Shown: positions 43,807 through 53,642, numbered from the stretch's first letter. The stretch is DNA of 64,000 bases from Fontibacillus panacisegetis (GCF_900102215.1 NZ_FNBG01000018.1:1-64000), one strand, 5' to 3'. Notes: generated by a model not told the origin, from the sequence alone. Numbers and translations are program-made.

Positions 43807-44223
43807 CTACGTTAAACAGGCTCCGATCACAAATGACACCGATACAGAAACAGCAAGGGATATGAATCCAACCGCAACATTCCCGCCGGCAATTTCCTTG
43901 TCAATTCGAAACACCGGTGTCAAAAACTCAAATAATATGTAGGCCCCAAATAATAGTATCGCACCGAAGACAGACAACAACATAAAGTCATAGATAGAAG
44001 ATTCGGAAGCTGCATATCTTATAACATTACATAGCCCGAAAATTTTACCGCCAGTTGCGAGTGAAACCGCCATATTCCCTTGTTTGATTTCATGCCAGCA
44101 GCGATATTTGGTTAACAGCTCAAAACAGGACAAAAATACGATCAGCTCCAGCACTGCAACAGAAAAATATCCTACCATTAATCCGAACGGCTGTTCAAGA
44201 AAGAGATCCAATGATACCTTCAT
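43807..44223 (-). CDS. DUF350 (YshE-like) membrane protein
   Basis: A 138-residue protein with four hydrophobic segments. IKQGNMAVSLATGGKIFGLC and the second half-repeat GGNVAVGFISLAVS match the duplicated DUF350 (YjfL) pattern. Function is unknown. GAGGAG precedes the ATG. It follows mutS2, as yshE does in Bacillus. Confidence 0.82.
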   Translation of the reverse strand: MKVSLDLFLEQPFGLMVGYFSVAVLELIVFLSCFELLTKYRCWHEIKQGNMAVSLATGGKIFGLCNVIRYAASESSIYDFMLLSVFGAILLFGAYILFEFLTPVFRIDKEIAGGNVAVGFISLAVSVSVSFVIGACLT

Positions 44224-44271
44224 GACTTTCTCCTCTCCGTCAATTCAGTCACATCAGTCACATCAATCACT

Positions 44272-46632
44272 TTAATTAAGCTCAGCCACCGTAACTCCAG
44301 TACCGCCTTCACCATAATTGCCTAGACGATAGCTCTTAATATGTTTATGTTTGCGCAAATAATCCGATATCCCGGTTCGCAGGATTCCTGTGCCTTTTCC
44401 ATGAATAATATAGATCTGTCCCAGGTTGCCAAGATAAGCTTCATCAATGAATCGATCAACCTCAATCAGGGCTTCCTCTAGATTGGCTCCTCGCAAATCC
44501 AGTTCGCTGCGGATATTCTCATCTCTAGTCCGCTTGAGATTAGTAACATTACGCTGCTTCGGCTTGTTTTCTGGTGCAGAACCGATCAACTCTAAATCAT
44601 CAAGTGCAACCTTCATTTTCATAATTCCAAGCTGTACTAATGCTTCTTTCCCAGCCAACTCGACAACAAGACCCTTTTGATTAAGGCTGTATACCATTAC
44701 TTCATCACCAGGTTCAACTTTCCGTGGAGATTTTGCCGCCTTGCGGGACAATCCGCTCTTTTTACGCTGTGGCTCAGCTTCATCAAGCTGCTTTCGAGCA
44801 GCAATAAGCTTGTGTTCTTTAACTGAAGCGCCTTCCTCTTGTGCCAGCTTTCTTAAATCCTCAATAATCTTTTCAGCTTCGCTTCGTGCCTTGGCGATGA
44901 TGGCCAATGCTTCTTCCTCAGCTTTTTCCAGACGGCGATCTCTTTGCTGCTCCAATTTATCAAGCTCGGCAGAATGACGGCTACGAAGCACCTCAAGTTC
45001 TTTTCTTACTTTCTCCGCAGTTTCCCGTTCCTGTTCTGCTACATTCCGATTCTCTTCCAAGGATGCGATCATATTCTCTACTCGCTGATCCTCTTCCTTA
45101 ACTTCACCGCGCGCATACTCCAGAATGGTAGCTCTCAATCCAAGTCGTTCAGCTATGGCAAAAGCATTACTACGACCAGGAACACCTACAAGTAATCTAT
45201 AGGTTGGACTTAATGTATTAACATCGAATTCCATGCTTGCATTAATAACACCTTTTCTTTCATAGGCATAGGCTTTCAGCTCACTGTAATGGGTAGTCGC
45301 AACCATACGGCATCCAAGTGAATGAATATGCTCCAAAATCGCAATGGCAAGCGCCGATCCTTCTGCCGGATCAGTTCCAGCTCCAACCTCATCAAGCAGC
45401 ACCAGACTCTTCGGCGTCATTCTCGACAAAATAGAAATAATATTCGTCATGTGGCTCGAGAAAGTACTCAGACTTTGCTCAATGCTCTGCTCATCCCCAA
45501 TGTCGGCATAAATCGCATCAAATACACATAACTGACTTCCATCCTCAGCAGGCACGAACAGACCTGACATCGCCATCAAGCTCAGAAGGCCAATAGTTTT
45601 GAGTGTCACCGTCTTACCGCCTGTATTAGGTCCCGTCACAATGATAGTAGAATATTGGTTGCCCAATTCCACATCGATTGGAACGACTTGCTCTCTGCTA
45701 ATCAGAGGATGTCGGCCTTTTTTGAGCTTCATAAATCCACGGTCATTCATTCGCGGCAATGTCGCCTTTAATTCTCGTGCTAGACGAGCCTTGGCAAAAA
45801 TAAAATCAAGCTGTGCCAATACATCACAGTCATACAGCAACAGCTCAGTCTGATCACCAACCAAAGCAGTAAGCTTTTGTAAAATAACTTCAATTTCGCG
45901 TTCTTCCCGAAGACGTGTCTCACGAAGCTTGTTATTCATGGCTACAATTGATTCCGGCTCAATAAATAAAGTTGCTCCCGAGCCAGACTGATCGTGCACA
46001 ATACCGCCGAAATGAGAACGGTATTCCGCTTTAACCGGTATAACAAAACGGTCTCCTCGAATCGTAATCAATTGATCCTGAAGCATCTTGGAAACGGTGG
46101 AAGATCGGATCATGGCATCCAGCTTTTCGCGAATGCGCACTTCACCCCCGCGCAGCTCGCGGCGAATCTGTGCCAACTCGCTGCTAGCGGAATCCATGAC
46201 TTCGGCGCTGTCATCAATACAACGCTTAATAGCATCCTCCAACGGTTTCTGTTCACTCAGATTATCACTTAGCGCAAATAACAGTTCTACAGGTTCCTCT
46301 TCGTGAATGCCTGACATATAACGTTTTATCCGACGTGCGCCTTCAAGCGTAGTCGCTATTCCGAGAAGCTCATGTGGATTAAGCGTACCGCCGATGCGTG
46401 CCCTTTTAACGGCTGCAGTCATATCGATAATTCCGCCAAAAGAAGGCGATCCCTTAATCCGGTCAACCTTAAACGATTCGTCCGTTGCCTGAAGAAGTTT
46501 TTTCACTTCCTCCAGATGAGTGGAAGGACGCAGCGATTCCGCAGCTTGTCTACCCAACGCTGTCTGCGTATATTTTGCTAATTGATCTATAATTTTGTGG
46601 TACTCCATCGTTTTTAATATTTTGTCTTCCAA
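44272..46632 (-). CDS. mutS2: MutS2 endonuclease/ribosome-rescue ATPase
   Basis: A 786-residue protein. The MutS core and ATPase (Walker A GPNTGGKT, 334-341) are followed by a long coiled region (about 515-630) and a C-terminal Smr domain with ELDLRGANLEEAL and IIHGKGTG. The N-terminal mismatch-recognition domain of MutS1 is absent. In Bacillus it resolves collided ribosomes and limits recombination. The start is a TTG at 46632 with GAGGAG 12 bases upstream; the aligned N-terminus supports this. Bacillus places cvpA and polX next to it; they are absent here. Confidence 0.95.
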   Translation of the reverse strand: MEDKILKTMEYHKIIDQLAKYTQTALGRQAAESLRPSTHLEEVKKLLQATDESFKVDRIKGSPSFGGIIDMTAAVKRARIGGTLNPHELLGIATTLEGARRIKRYMSGIHEEEPVELLFALSDNLSEQKPLEDAIKRCIDDSAEVMDSASSELAQIRRELRGGEVRIREKLDAMIRSSTVSKMLQDQLITIRGDRFVIPVKAEYRSHFGGIVHDQSGSGATLFIEPESIVAMNNKLRETRLREEREIEVILQKLTALVGDQTELLLYDCDVLAQLDFIFAKARLARELKATLPRMNDRGFMKLKKGRHPLISREQVVPIDVELGNQYSTIIVTGPNTGGKTVTLKTIGLLSLMAMSGLFVPAEDGSQLCVFDAIYADIGDEQSIEQSLSTFSSHMTNIISILSRMTPKSLVLLDEVGAGTDPAEGSALAIAILEHIHSLGCRMVATTHYSELKAYAYERKGVINASMEFDVNTLSPTYRLLVGVPGRSNAFAIAERLGLRATILEYARGEVKEEDQRVENMIASLEENRNVAEQERETAEKVRKELEVLRSRHSAELDKLEQQRDRRLEKAEEEALAIIAKARSEAEKIIEDLRKLAQEEGASVKEHKLIAARKQLDEAEPQRKKSGLSRKAAKSPRKVEPGDEVMVYSLNQKGLVVELAGKEALVQLGIMKMKVALDDLELIGSAPENKPKQRNVTNLKRTRDENIRSELDLRGANLEEALIEVDRFIDEAYLGNLGQIYIIHGKGTGILRTGISDYLRKHKHIKSYRLGNYGEGGTGVTVAELN

Positions 46633-46781
46633 GTACTTTCACAACTCCTCTCGAGCTATGATCTCATTATAACGAAACCGCTCATATTTCGCCATTTCAC
46701 ATGATCGCACATAAGAACATCTACTTTGGAACATTCTAAGCAAGGATAATACCATGCACTTAATAAAGGAGGCCAAGTACC

Positions 46782-47144
46782 ATGCATTTTCTGGGACATG
46801 TTGTGCGATTTATCGTCTCAGCCATTGTATTGCTTGTTGTGGGTTGGCTCGTTCCGCAATTCAGTATCGGTGGCTTCGGCAGCGCCTTGTTGCTCGCCAT
46901 TGTTATCGCTCTGCTGGGTTGGGCCATAGAAGGTGTCTTTGGCAAAAAGGTTACACCGTTTGGACGCGGCATTGTCGGCTTTGTAGCTAGTGCTCTCGTC
47001 ATCTGGTTAGCCCAGTTCATTGTTTCCGGTGTTTCTGTATCCATCATCGGAGCATTACTTGCAGCCCTTGTCATCGGGATCATCGACTTGTTCATTCCTG
47101 TATCAACACCATTTGAAGCAGGTAAGGACAAATCGGATAGGTAG
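46782..47144 (+). CDS. YvlD-like small membrane protein (PF04020)
   Basis: A 120-residue protein with four hydrophobic segments, in the 'phage holin 4_2' family, which also includes Bacillus YvlD of the sigma-W cell-envelope stress group. It is not a phage gene; no phage context is seen. AAGGAGG lies nine bases before the ATG. Divergent from mutS2. Confidence 0.8.
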   Translation: MHFLGHVVRFIVSAIVLLVVGWLVPQFSIGGFGSALLLAIVIALLGWAIEGVFGKKVTPFGRGIVGFVASALVIWLAQFIVSGVSVSIIGALLAALVIGIIDLFIPVSTPFEAGKDKSDR

Positions 47145-47168
47145 TTACATTTATTATCTGCTGTATAG

Positions 47169-47206
47169 AGCAGTTCCTTCTTCTTCGGAAAAGGAGCTGC
47201 TTTTAT
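47169..47206 (+). terminator. Terminator of the YvlD-like gene
   Basis: AGCAGTTCCTT pairs with AAGGAGCTGCT, one wobble, then TTTTATTT. Confidence 0.8.
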
Positions 47207-47314
47207 TTGGAAGAAGTTCACTAATTATTCAAACCTTACTTCACTGTATTTCCTCCGATCGCGTTATAATATTCTTAAATTTGACACATAATTATTTAAT
47301 CGCGGAGGATTATT

Positions 47315-47686
47315 GTGAGAAAAACATTTGCTTTTTTAATTTGTTCAGTACTCCTTGTTGTTCTGTCAGCTTGCGGAACCAGTTCACAAGGCAGTAGCGG
47401 TGCATTGACTGGCGTCAAGCCCGAAGCAGAGCTGGTTATCGAAGCGACGAACTTCCAGTTCGATCAAGCCGAATATCATCTAAAGAAGGATGTCCCGGTT
47501 GAAATTACATTTAAAAATGCTGAGGGCAACCACGGCATTCTCGTCCCAGGTCTTAAACTCCAATTAAGCGGGAAGAACAACTCAGCAGTCATTATACCTA
47601 CAGAAGCAGGAGAATATGAAGTATCCTGTTCGATCATGTGCGGCACCGGACATGGTACGATGATCTCCAAAATCATAGTAGAATAG
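47315..47686 (+). CDS. Lipoprotein with CuA-type cupredoxin domain
   Basis: A 123-residue exported protein. A lipobox LLVVLSAC gives Cys20, and the mature part is a single cupredoxin fold with the CuA-binding motif CSIMCGTGHGTM, including both cysteines, His and Met, and a further His in EGNHGILVPG. It resembles the soluble domain of cytochrome c oxidase subunit II, but without its two membrane helices and without oxidase genes nearby. GTG start at 47315 with GGAGG. Role may be copper carriage or extracellular electron transfer (inference). Confidence 0.83.
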   Translation: MRKTFAFLICSVLLVVLSACGTSSQGSSGALTGVKPEAELVIEATNFQFDQAEYHLKKDVPVEITFKNAEGNHGILVPGLKLQLSGKNNSAVIIPTEAGEYEVSCSIMCGTGHGTMISKIIVE

Positions 47687-47696
47687 TAAAAACATT

Positions 47697-47728
47697 CAGG
47701 AGCCCTGGTTAATCACCAAGGGCTCCTG
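47697..47728. terminator. Bidirectional terminator
   Basis: CAGGAGCCCT pairs with AGGGCTCCTG across an eleven-base loop, between convergent genes. Confidence 0.75.
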
Positions 47729-47760
47729 CTATCTTTACATGACGTAAAACCTGCACATCG

Positions 47761-49278
47761 TCAACCCTGATCCTGTTCGATCAATTCAATCCATTCATTA
47801 TATTCCGTTTGAAGCTTGCTATAATCATTTTTCAAGAGTCGATAATTCTCTTCCAGCTTCTGAACCTGCTCCCGCTCGACCTCACGTTCCACTTGTAGTA
47901 GACGATATTCATGGGACACGATTTCATAGCTCTCGGAAATTTGTTTCAATTGCTCTGAAAAGCGTTCTTTTTCCTGCTCAAGCTCATGATTTTCAGTATT
48001 CAAATTGAGGATTCGCTCACTTTCAGAAGCACATTCCTGCTGCCAATCACTGATTTGGCGCTGTAGTTCACTCTCCGCGTCCTTCCAGCCAGACAGCTTC
48101 TCCTCTGCCAATTCCAGCTTTTCTTTGCAGTCCTGCTCTCGCCTCTCAGCAGCCTGACGCGACTCATCATGCTCCTCCGCGAGTGCGGCATAATCTTGAA
48201 TATCTTGATCCAATTCTTGAATACGTATGGTAAGCTCATTAATTTCTTCTTCGAGCCGCCGCTTCTCTTGTGATACAGATTGCGCCGAAATGTTAGCCGT
48301 ATCCAGCTCTTTTCGTACAGAGAGTACCTCTTGCTTAGCCTCATCCAGTTCCTTATGCAGGGCTTGAAGCTCTTCAGTCAGCTTCTCATTACGTTCGGAC
48401 GCTTCCAGAACATGAATCTCCAAACGACTAAGCTCATCATTTCGCTTTTCGGACAGTTTCTGCCATGATTTTTCGCTCTGCTGAGCGATCTGTAGCTCTG
48501 CTCGAAGCTTATCCTCACGCTGTTGCGCATCATTTATTTGTTGTCTCCGCTGCTTACCTTCATCTTCTGCTTTTTGCTGAAGTTGTTTATTCTCAGCCTC
48601 ACTCTTTTGCAGCAGCTGTTGACTAACTTTATTTTGCTGCTCCAGCTTGGCATTACTATCCTTCAGCTTTTGTTCGGAAGACTTGAGCTCTGCCTCTCTT
48701 TGCTGAGACAACTTTAGTTGTTGATGAAGCTTTTCCCGCTCCTCATGCTCTGTTTTTGTATCCTGTTCACTCTTGCGAAGCTTGGCCTGAAGCTGAGAGT
48801 TGCTTCCTCTCATTTCAACCAGCTGCCGCTCCAGTTCTTGAATTTTTCCAGATAATTTTCGAGACTCAGCATCCCGTTCTTTTAACGCATTATCCTTTTG
48901 CGTCAATTGTTCAGACAGTGATTTCTTATCACTAATCGTTTGATGGTGCTCCTCCTGAAGAGCCTTGTACATATTTTCCTGCTTTTCATGGAGAGCCTGA
49001 GTCACCTTAATTTCTTGCGCAAGCCCCGCTTTTTCTTGCTGAGCTGTGGTCAATTCTTCTTGCAGCTTCTCAGCCTTGACAGAATCCTCTGCCATGCGAA
49101 CAGCTGTCAATACTGCCAGACGCGGTGTATCCAGGTGAGAATACAATTTAGACATCGCACGCATCTGCTCGTCCACTCTACGAGCAACCTGCTTCATATA
49201 TTCGGCACTACTGCCAACAATTTTATAAGAAGTTCCATAAATATTTACGTTTACACTAATACGATCAGGGGTATCCAA
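47761..49278 (-). CDS. zapA: ZapA-domain protein with a very long coiled coil
   Basis: Residues 1-75 match ZapA, the FtsZ-ring-stabilising protein: SVNVNIYGTSYKIVG and ARRVDEQMRAMSKLYSHL. Residues 77-505 are a nearly continuous Glu/Gln/Lys/Leu-rich coiled coil (heptads, no prolines). Bacillus ZapA is only about 85 residues and lies downstream of pheT, as here, so this is probably a lineage-specific extension that could reach far from the Z ring. Start is a TTG at 49278 with AAGGAGG. A terminator separates it from pheT. Confidence 0.85.
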   Translation of the reverse strand: MDTPDRISVNVNIYGTSYKIVGSSAEYMKQVARRVDEQMRAMSKLYSHLDTPRLAVLTAVRMAEDSVKAEKLQEELTTAQQEKAGLAQEIKVTQALHEKQENMYKALQEEHHQTISDKKSLSEQLTQKDNALKERDAESRKLSGKIQELERQLVEMRGSNSQLQAKLRKSEQDTKTEHEEREKLHQQLKLSQQREAELKSSEQKLKDSNAKLEQQNKVSQQLLQKSEAENKQLQQKAEDEGKQRRQQINDAQQREDKLRAELQIAQQSEKSWQKLSEKRNDELSRLEIHVLEASERNEKLTEELQALHKELDEAKQEVLSVRKELDTANISAQSVSQEKRRLEEEINELTIRIQELDQDIQDYAALAEEHDESRQAAERREQDCKEKLELAEEKLSGWKDAESELQRQISDWQQECASESERILNLNTENHELEQEKERFSEQLKQISESYEIVSHEYRLLQVEREVEREQVQKLEENYRLLKNDYSKLQTEYNEWIELIEQDQG

Positions 49279-49331
49279 AGCCTTGTGCCTCCTTCAGTCC
49301 GCGTTCATCTTAGATGTCTGATAATTATACG

Positions 49332-49379
49332 AAAGTCACATCGAATCAGTAACTCTTACATTTGATTCGATGTGACTTT
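49332..49379 (-). terminator. Hairpin between pheT and zapA
   Basis: AAAGTCACATCGAATC pairs perfectly with its complement at 49364-49379. The tail has few T, so it may only partly terminate pheT. Confidence 0.6.
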
Positions 49380-49391
49380 GTTTAATTCCTG

Positions 49392-51842
49392 CTATTTTCT
49401 CAATTCTGCGGCAAAAGTTTGTTCCAAGGTTGCAACGACCTTATCATGTACAGCAGTAATTTCTTCATCGGTCAACGTGCGGTCCATATGACGATATACG
49501 AGTGACATTGCTATACTCTTTTTGCCTTCTCCGAGCTTGCTGCCCGTAAATACGTCAAATACTCCAACAGACTCCAGTATTTCACCAGCAGTTTCTTTAA
49601 TTGACGTAATTAACGACCCTGCTTCAACTGAAGTATCCACTACAACTGCGATATCCCGTTCACTAGCAGGGAATCGAGGGAGATCGCGATAAACTACGGT
49701 GTTACCTGCATAACGAGATACAGGCTCAAGCTTAATTTCGGCTAAAAATGTATCGTTCAGGTCTTTTTCACTTTGTAATACTGGATGCAGTTGACCCATG
49801 ATACCGATCCGCTGCTTCCCTTCAGGCACATTTAAAAATATTGAAGCTGAGCGTCCGGGATGAAGTCCTTTTGGTTCATCTGCTTCATAGGTAACAAGAT
49901 CATTCAGCCCAAGATACTCGAACACACTTTCTAACACACCTTTTAGATCAAAGAAATCAACCTTCTCAGCAGCAGTATTCCAGCCTTTAACACTGCGATC
50001 GCCCGTCAAGAGCACCGCGAGTACAGGCATTTCGCTCGGCTGCTTCGAAAGCTTCTCTTCCTTAGCATGGAACACGTTGCCAATTTCAAATAAAGCAAGA
50101 TCATCAAGCTTGCGATTACGATTATATTGAGTTGCATCGATTAATCCAGGCAGCAAGCTGCCACGAAGCACGCTGCGTTCCTCACTCATCGGCATAGCGA
50201 GTTTAATTTCACATTCACCTTCGCTGAGGTTCAAGAACAGATTACGATCTCCTTCTCGAATGAAGGAGTATCCCATCGTCTCCTGTAGGCCGCCATGAAC
50301 TAGCAGCCCACGAAGCAAACGACGAAGCGCCTGCGATTTAGTGTAGCCTCCAGCCGTTGAAGGTCCTTCGATTTTAGTAGTCGGGATGTTATCATACCCG
50401 TACAACCGGGCTACTTCCTCGATTAAATCAACGTCACGGGTAATATCTACGCGACGAGTCGGTACACGAACGTCCAATGCATTTCCTGCCGCATCTCCAC
50501 TTTCAAAATGCAGACGGGATAAAATTGCTTTCGTTTCCAGCATGGAAATCTGTGTGCCCAAATAATCATTTAATTTATCCAACGATAATGTTATAACCTG
50601 TTCTTCAGGCTGCGACACAACAGATTCTACAATCCCTGTTAAAACTTTCCCCCCAGCGATGCTCATCATAAGAGCAGCAGCGCGATCTAACGCAGGAATT
50701 ACTGCACCTGGATCTACTTCCTTCTCGAACCGTTGAGATGCTTCAGAACGAAGTCCCAAATTTCGTGACGTTTTCCGTACCGAACCGCCATCAAATTTTG
50801 CTGACTCAATAATGATATTAGTTGTATTCTCTGTAACCTCTGAATCCAATCCACCCATTACACCAGCGAGACCAACGGGTTTATTTTCTCCATCAACGAT
50901 GAGCAAAGCACCTGCGTCTAATTGACGTTCTTGGCCATCAAGGGTAACCAGCTTTTCTCCTTCTTTGGCAGCACGTACACCAATAGCTCCACCAGCCACT
51001 TTATCAGCATCGAATGCATGAAGCGGTTGTCCATACTCCAGCATGACATAGTTCGTGATGTCAACAATATTGTTAATCGGGCGAACTCCGGCAGCCATCA
51101 AGCGATTTTGCATCCAGATCGGAGAAGTTCCAATTTTGACATCAGAGACATAACGAACAGAATAACGGCTGCACAATTCAGGAGTTTCAATTTTTACTTT
51201 GATAAAATCCTGTGCTTTTTGACCAACCTCGATCAAATCATTTTTTGGCTTTGGAAGAACGACATCACGGCCCAAAATCGCCCCAACTTCATGCGCAGCA
51301 CCAATCATGCTAAGGCAGTCCGAACGGTTAGGTGTCAAGTCAAAATCAAGCACCTGATCATCCAGGGCCAACAGTTTCGTAATTGGTGTACCTATGCTAG
51401 TATCCTCAGGCAACACCAGGATTCCCTCTTGCTGTTCCTTTGGAAGAAGCTTATCGTTCAGGCCGAGCTCTTTAGCCGAACAAATCATTCCGTGCGACGG
51501 AACACCGCGCAGCTTAGCTTTCTTAATCTCAAGACCTCCAGGCATCTTGGCTCCAACCAACGCAACTGGGACCTTTTGACCTGCATCAACATTTTTTGCC
51601 CCACATACAATTTGTAAATCTTCCTCTTCTCCTGCATCAACGATGCAGACATTCAATTTATCCGCATCAGGATGCTTTTCCTTGCTTTTTACATAACCTA
51701 CTACTACTTTGTTGACTCCCTTATTACGAGACTCGATCGAATCGATTTCAATTCCAGAACGTGTAATTCGCTCAGCTAGCTCCGTAATGTCTACTTGATC
51801 GAGCGAAACATATTGTGACAACCAATCGGCTGATACTTTCAT
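49392..51842 (-). CDS. pheT: Phenylalanyl-tRNA synthetase beta subunit
   Basis: 816 residues of the alpha2-beta2 enzyme. Domains in order: an N-terminal tRNA-binding EMAP-like segment (about 40-150, KEKHPDADKLNVC), B3/4 editing domain with ESAKFDGGSVRKTSRNLGL, B5 with RDVDLIEEVARLYGYDNIP, and the C-terminal ferredoxin-like anticodon-binding domain FPASERDIAVVVD. Editing removes mischarged Tyr-tRNA-Phe. It is 26 bp after pheS. Confidence 0.97.
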   Translation of the reverse strand: MKVSADWLSQYVSLDQVDITELAERITRSGIEIDSIESRNKGVNKVVVGYVKSKEKHPDADKLNVCIVDAGEEEDLQIVCGAKNVDAGQKVPVALVGAKMPGGLEIKKAKLRGVPSHGMICSAKELGLNDKLLPKEQQEGILVLPEDTSIGTPITKLLALDDQVLDFDLTPNRSDCLSMIGAAHEVGAILGRDVVLPKPKNDLIEVGQKAQDFIKVKIETPELCSRYSVRYVSDVKIGTSPIWMQNRLMAAGVRPINNIVDITNYVMLEYGQPLHAFDADKVAGGAIGVRAAKEGEKLVTLDGQERQLDAGALLIVDGENKPVGLAGVMGGLDSEVTENTTNIIIESAKFDGGSVRKTSRNLGLRSEASQRFEKEVDPGAVIPALDRAAALMMSIAGGKVLTGIVESVVSQPEEQVITLSLDKLNDYLGTQISMLETKAILSRLHFESGDAAGNALDVRVPTRRVDITRDVDLIEEVARLYGYDNIPTTKIEGPSTAGGYTKSQALRRLLRGLLVHGGLQETMGYSFIREGDRNLFLNLSEGECEIKLAMPMSEERSVLRGSLLPGLIDATQYNRNRKLDDLALFEIGNVFHAKEEKLSKQPSEMPVLAVLLTGDRSVKGWNTAAEKVDFFDLKGVLESVFEYLGLNDLVTYEADEPKGLHPGRSASIFLNVPEGKQRIGIMGQLHPVLQSEKDLNDTFLAEIKLEPVSRYAGNTVVYRDLPRFPASERDIAVVVDTSVEAGSLITSIKETAGEILESVGVFDVFTGSKLGEGKKSIAMSLVYRHMDRTLTDEEITAVHDKVVATLEQTFAAELRK

Positions 51843-51868
51843 GTCAAATCCCCTTTCTTATTTCAAAA

Positions 51869-52903
51869 TTATACTCTGGCAAACTGTCCAAGGAAGCGCA
51901 TATCGTTACTGTAGAAATGACGGATATCATCTACACCGTACTTCAACATAGCAATACGCTCCACACCCATACCGAACGCAAAGCCACTGTATTCCTCCGA
52001 ATCATAGCCGCTCATTTCCAGTACTCGCGGATGAACCATGCCACTGCCCAAAATTTCGAGCCAACCGGATTGTTTACAAACACGGCATCCATTTCCGCTG
52101 CATTTCACACAAGTAACGTCTACTTCAACGCTTGGTTCAGTGAAAGGGAAAAAGCTTGGACGCAAACGAATTTGTGTGTTAGGCCCGAACATTCTACGAG
52201 TGAATTCCAGCAGCGTACCTTTCAAGTCGCTCATTCGAATTCTTTTACCAACGACAAGACCTTCGATTTGGTGGAATTGGAATGAATGCGTTGCATCGTC
52301 ATCATCACGACGGTATACACGACCCGGACAAATAACTTTGATCGGCACTTCCCCCTTCATAGCTTCCATCGTTCTAGCTTGAACCGGGGAAGTCTGAGTG
52401 CGCATCAACAGCTCCTCAGTCAAATAGAAGGAATCCTGCATATCGCGAGCCGGATGGTTTTTCGGCAGGTTCATAGCTTCAAAATTGTAATAATCCGTTT
52501 CAACTTCAGGACCATCTGCAACCTTATAACCCATTCCGATAAAAATATCCTCAATATCCTGAATTACCTGATTGAGCGGATGAATTGCCCCTTGCTTCAA
52601 CTTACGACCTGGCAGTGTCACATCTACCTTCTCGGCGGCAAGGCGTTTCTCAGTTTCAAGACGTTGAAACTCGGTTTGCTTCTGTTCAATCAGCGCTTCG
52701 ATCGCTCCACGTACGTCATTAGCCACTTGGCCAATTACAGGGCGTTCCTCAGTACTTAGAGAACCCATCCCCCGCAAAATTTCGGTGAGAGCCCCCTTTT
52801 TACCCAAATATTTGACGCGAAGGTCGTTAAGCTTGATCGCATCTGCTACTTTACCAAGCTGCTCAACAGCTTCATGTTTGAGTGCTTCCAAACGTTCTTT
52901 CAT
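51869..52903 (-). CDS. pheS: Phenylalanyl-tRNA synthetase alpha subunit
   Basis: 344 residues. An N-terminal coiled coil (1-90) binds tRNA-Phe; the class II core has [28 protein letters not shown] and [31 protein letters not shown] zinc-like cluster is retained. I start at the ATG at 52903 (MKERLEA), eight bases after GGGGG. The T-box leader and a palindrome quartet lie upstream in the same transcript. Confidence 0.97.
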   Translation of the reverse strand: MKERLEALKHEAVEQLGKVADAIKLNDLRVKYLGKKGALTEILRGMGSLSTEERPVIGQVANDVRGAIEALIEQKQTEFQRLETEKRLAAEKVDVTLPGRKLKQGAIHPLNQVIQDIEDIFIGMGYKVADGPEVETDYYNFEAMNLPKNHPARDMQDSFYLTEELLMRTQTSPVQARTMEAMKGEVPIKVICPGRVYRRDDDDATHSFQFHQIEGLVVGKRIRMSDLKGTLLEFTRRMFGPNTQIRLRPSFFPFTEPSVEVDVTCVKCSGNGCRVCKQSGWLEILGSGMVHPRVLEMSGYDSEEYSGFAFGMGVERIAMLKYGVDDIRHFYSNDMRFLGQFARV

Positions 52904-52994
52904 GAACATATCCCCCTAATGCTAATTTTAATTTAGTATCTTTGCTGGTTTCAGATGCCTGATTGTTACCCGCGTTACACCATCTTGAGAAATT

Positions 52995-53172
52995 CCTGCA
53001 ATTGTGCAGTTTTTTCCCCGTAGTTAGGTTGTTGATAAAATATTCCTGCAAAAATACATTTTTTTCTTGCCTAGTCGCTGGTTACAGCCGTGAAACCTTG
53101 AAATTCCTGCACTTTTGCAGGCTTTGGTATAGGTTCGGCAGTTTCAGCTAAAAACTCCTGCATATTTGCAGG
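52995..53172. repeat. Palindrome quartet R5 (TGCA type, spacing 50-61-51)
   Basis: Units start at 52995 (CCTGCAATTGTGCAGT), 53045 (CCTGCAAAAATACATT), 53106 (CCTGCACTTTTGCAGG) and 53157 (CCTGCATATTTGCAGG). It lies between the T-box terminator and pheS, so inside the read-through mRNA leader. Spacer sequences differ from R1 and R2. Confidence 0.85.
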
Positions 53173-53191
53173 TTTTGCCTCATCGCCCAAC

Positions 53192-53465
53192 AAAAAAAGG
53201 CCTCTTCTCCCGGAAAGGGACGAAAAGACCGTGGTACCACCCTTGTTAGAGTTTCTTAACCATGCTAAAAACTCTCACTTTGATCGGCATAACGGGCCGC
53301 TAGTCCGGTATCCTCTACTGTGCCGCGTAGCCTTTCGGCATACGACGGGGTTCAAGGAACCGCTCAGGAGCGAACTTCGGCAGCCTGGTTCCATAGAGAC
53401 GCTCTCAATCTTTGACGTCTCCTCCCTGTAAGAAGGCTTCTGCTTACTCTTCTCCATCATCGCGT
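53192..53465 (-). promoter_or_regulatory. T-box riboswitch of pheS-pheT
   Basis: The minus strand shows a stem I region, the T-box motif GGGTGGTACCACGG (53242-53229), and a terminator pairing GGTCTTTTCGTCCC with GGGAGAAGAGGCC followed by seven T (53199-53193). The specifier should be UUC; several TTC triplets lie in stem I, and I cannot pick one with certainty. Confidence 0.93.
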
Positions 53466-53642
53466 TTAACACTTTGCATTTTCGACTTATCTGCTATTAT
53501 ATGCAAAGTTTACGCCAATGGCAAGCTTCACCCGAAGAAATTCCGTCCGATTTTTGGAATCAGGGTAACGGTGTGATAAGGTGTATAGAATGATGTGACT
53601 ACTAATAACTCAATTTGTCAGGATAAGGAGTAGATTTCAGCT

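Noticed and set aside
46782..47144. Phage holin gene as sign of a prophage
   Set aside because: The family name is historical; related Bacillus YvlD is a host stress protein and no phage genes are near.
46760..47221. 153-residue minus-strand ORF opposite the YvlD-like gene
   Set aside because: It is antisense to a well-supported gene with AAGGAGG, and its composition is the reverse reading of hydrophobic codons.
50922..51617. 231-residue plus-strand ORF within pheT
   Set aside because: pheT is a certain gene here; the antisense frame has no supporting signal.
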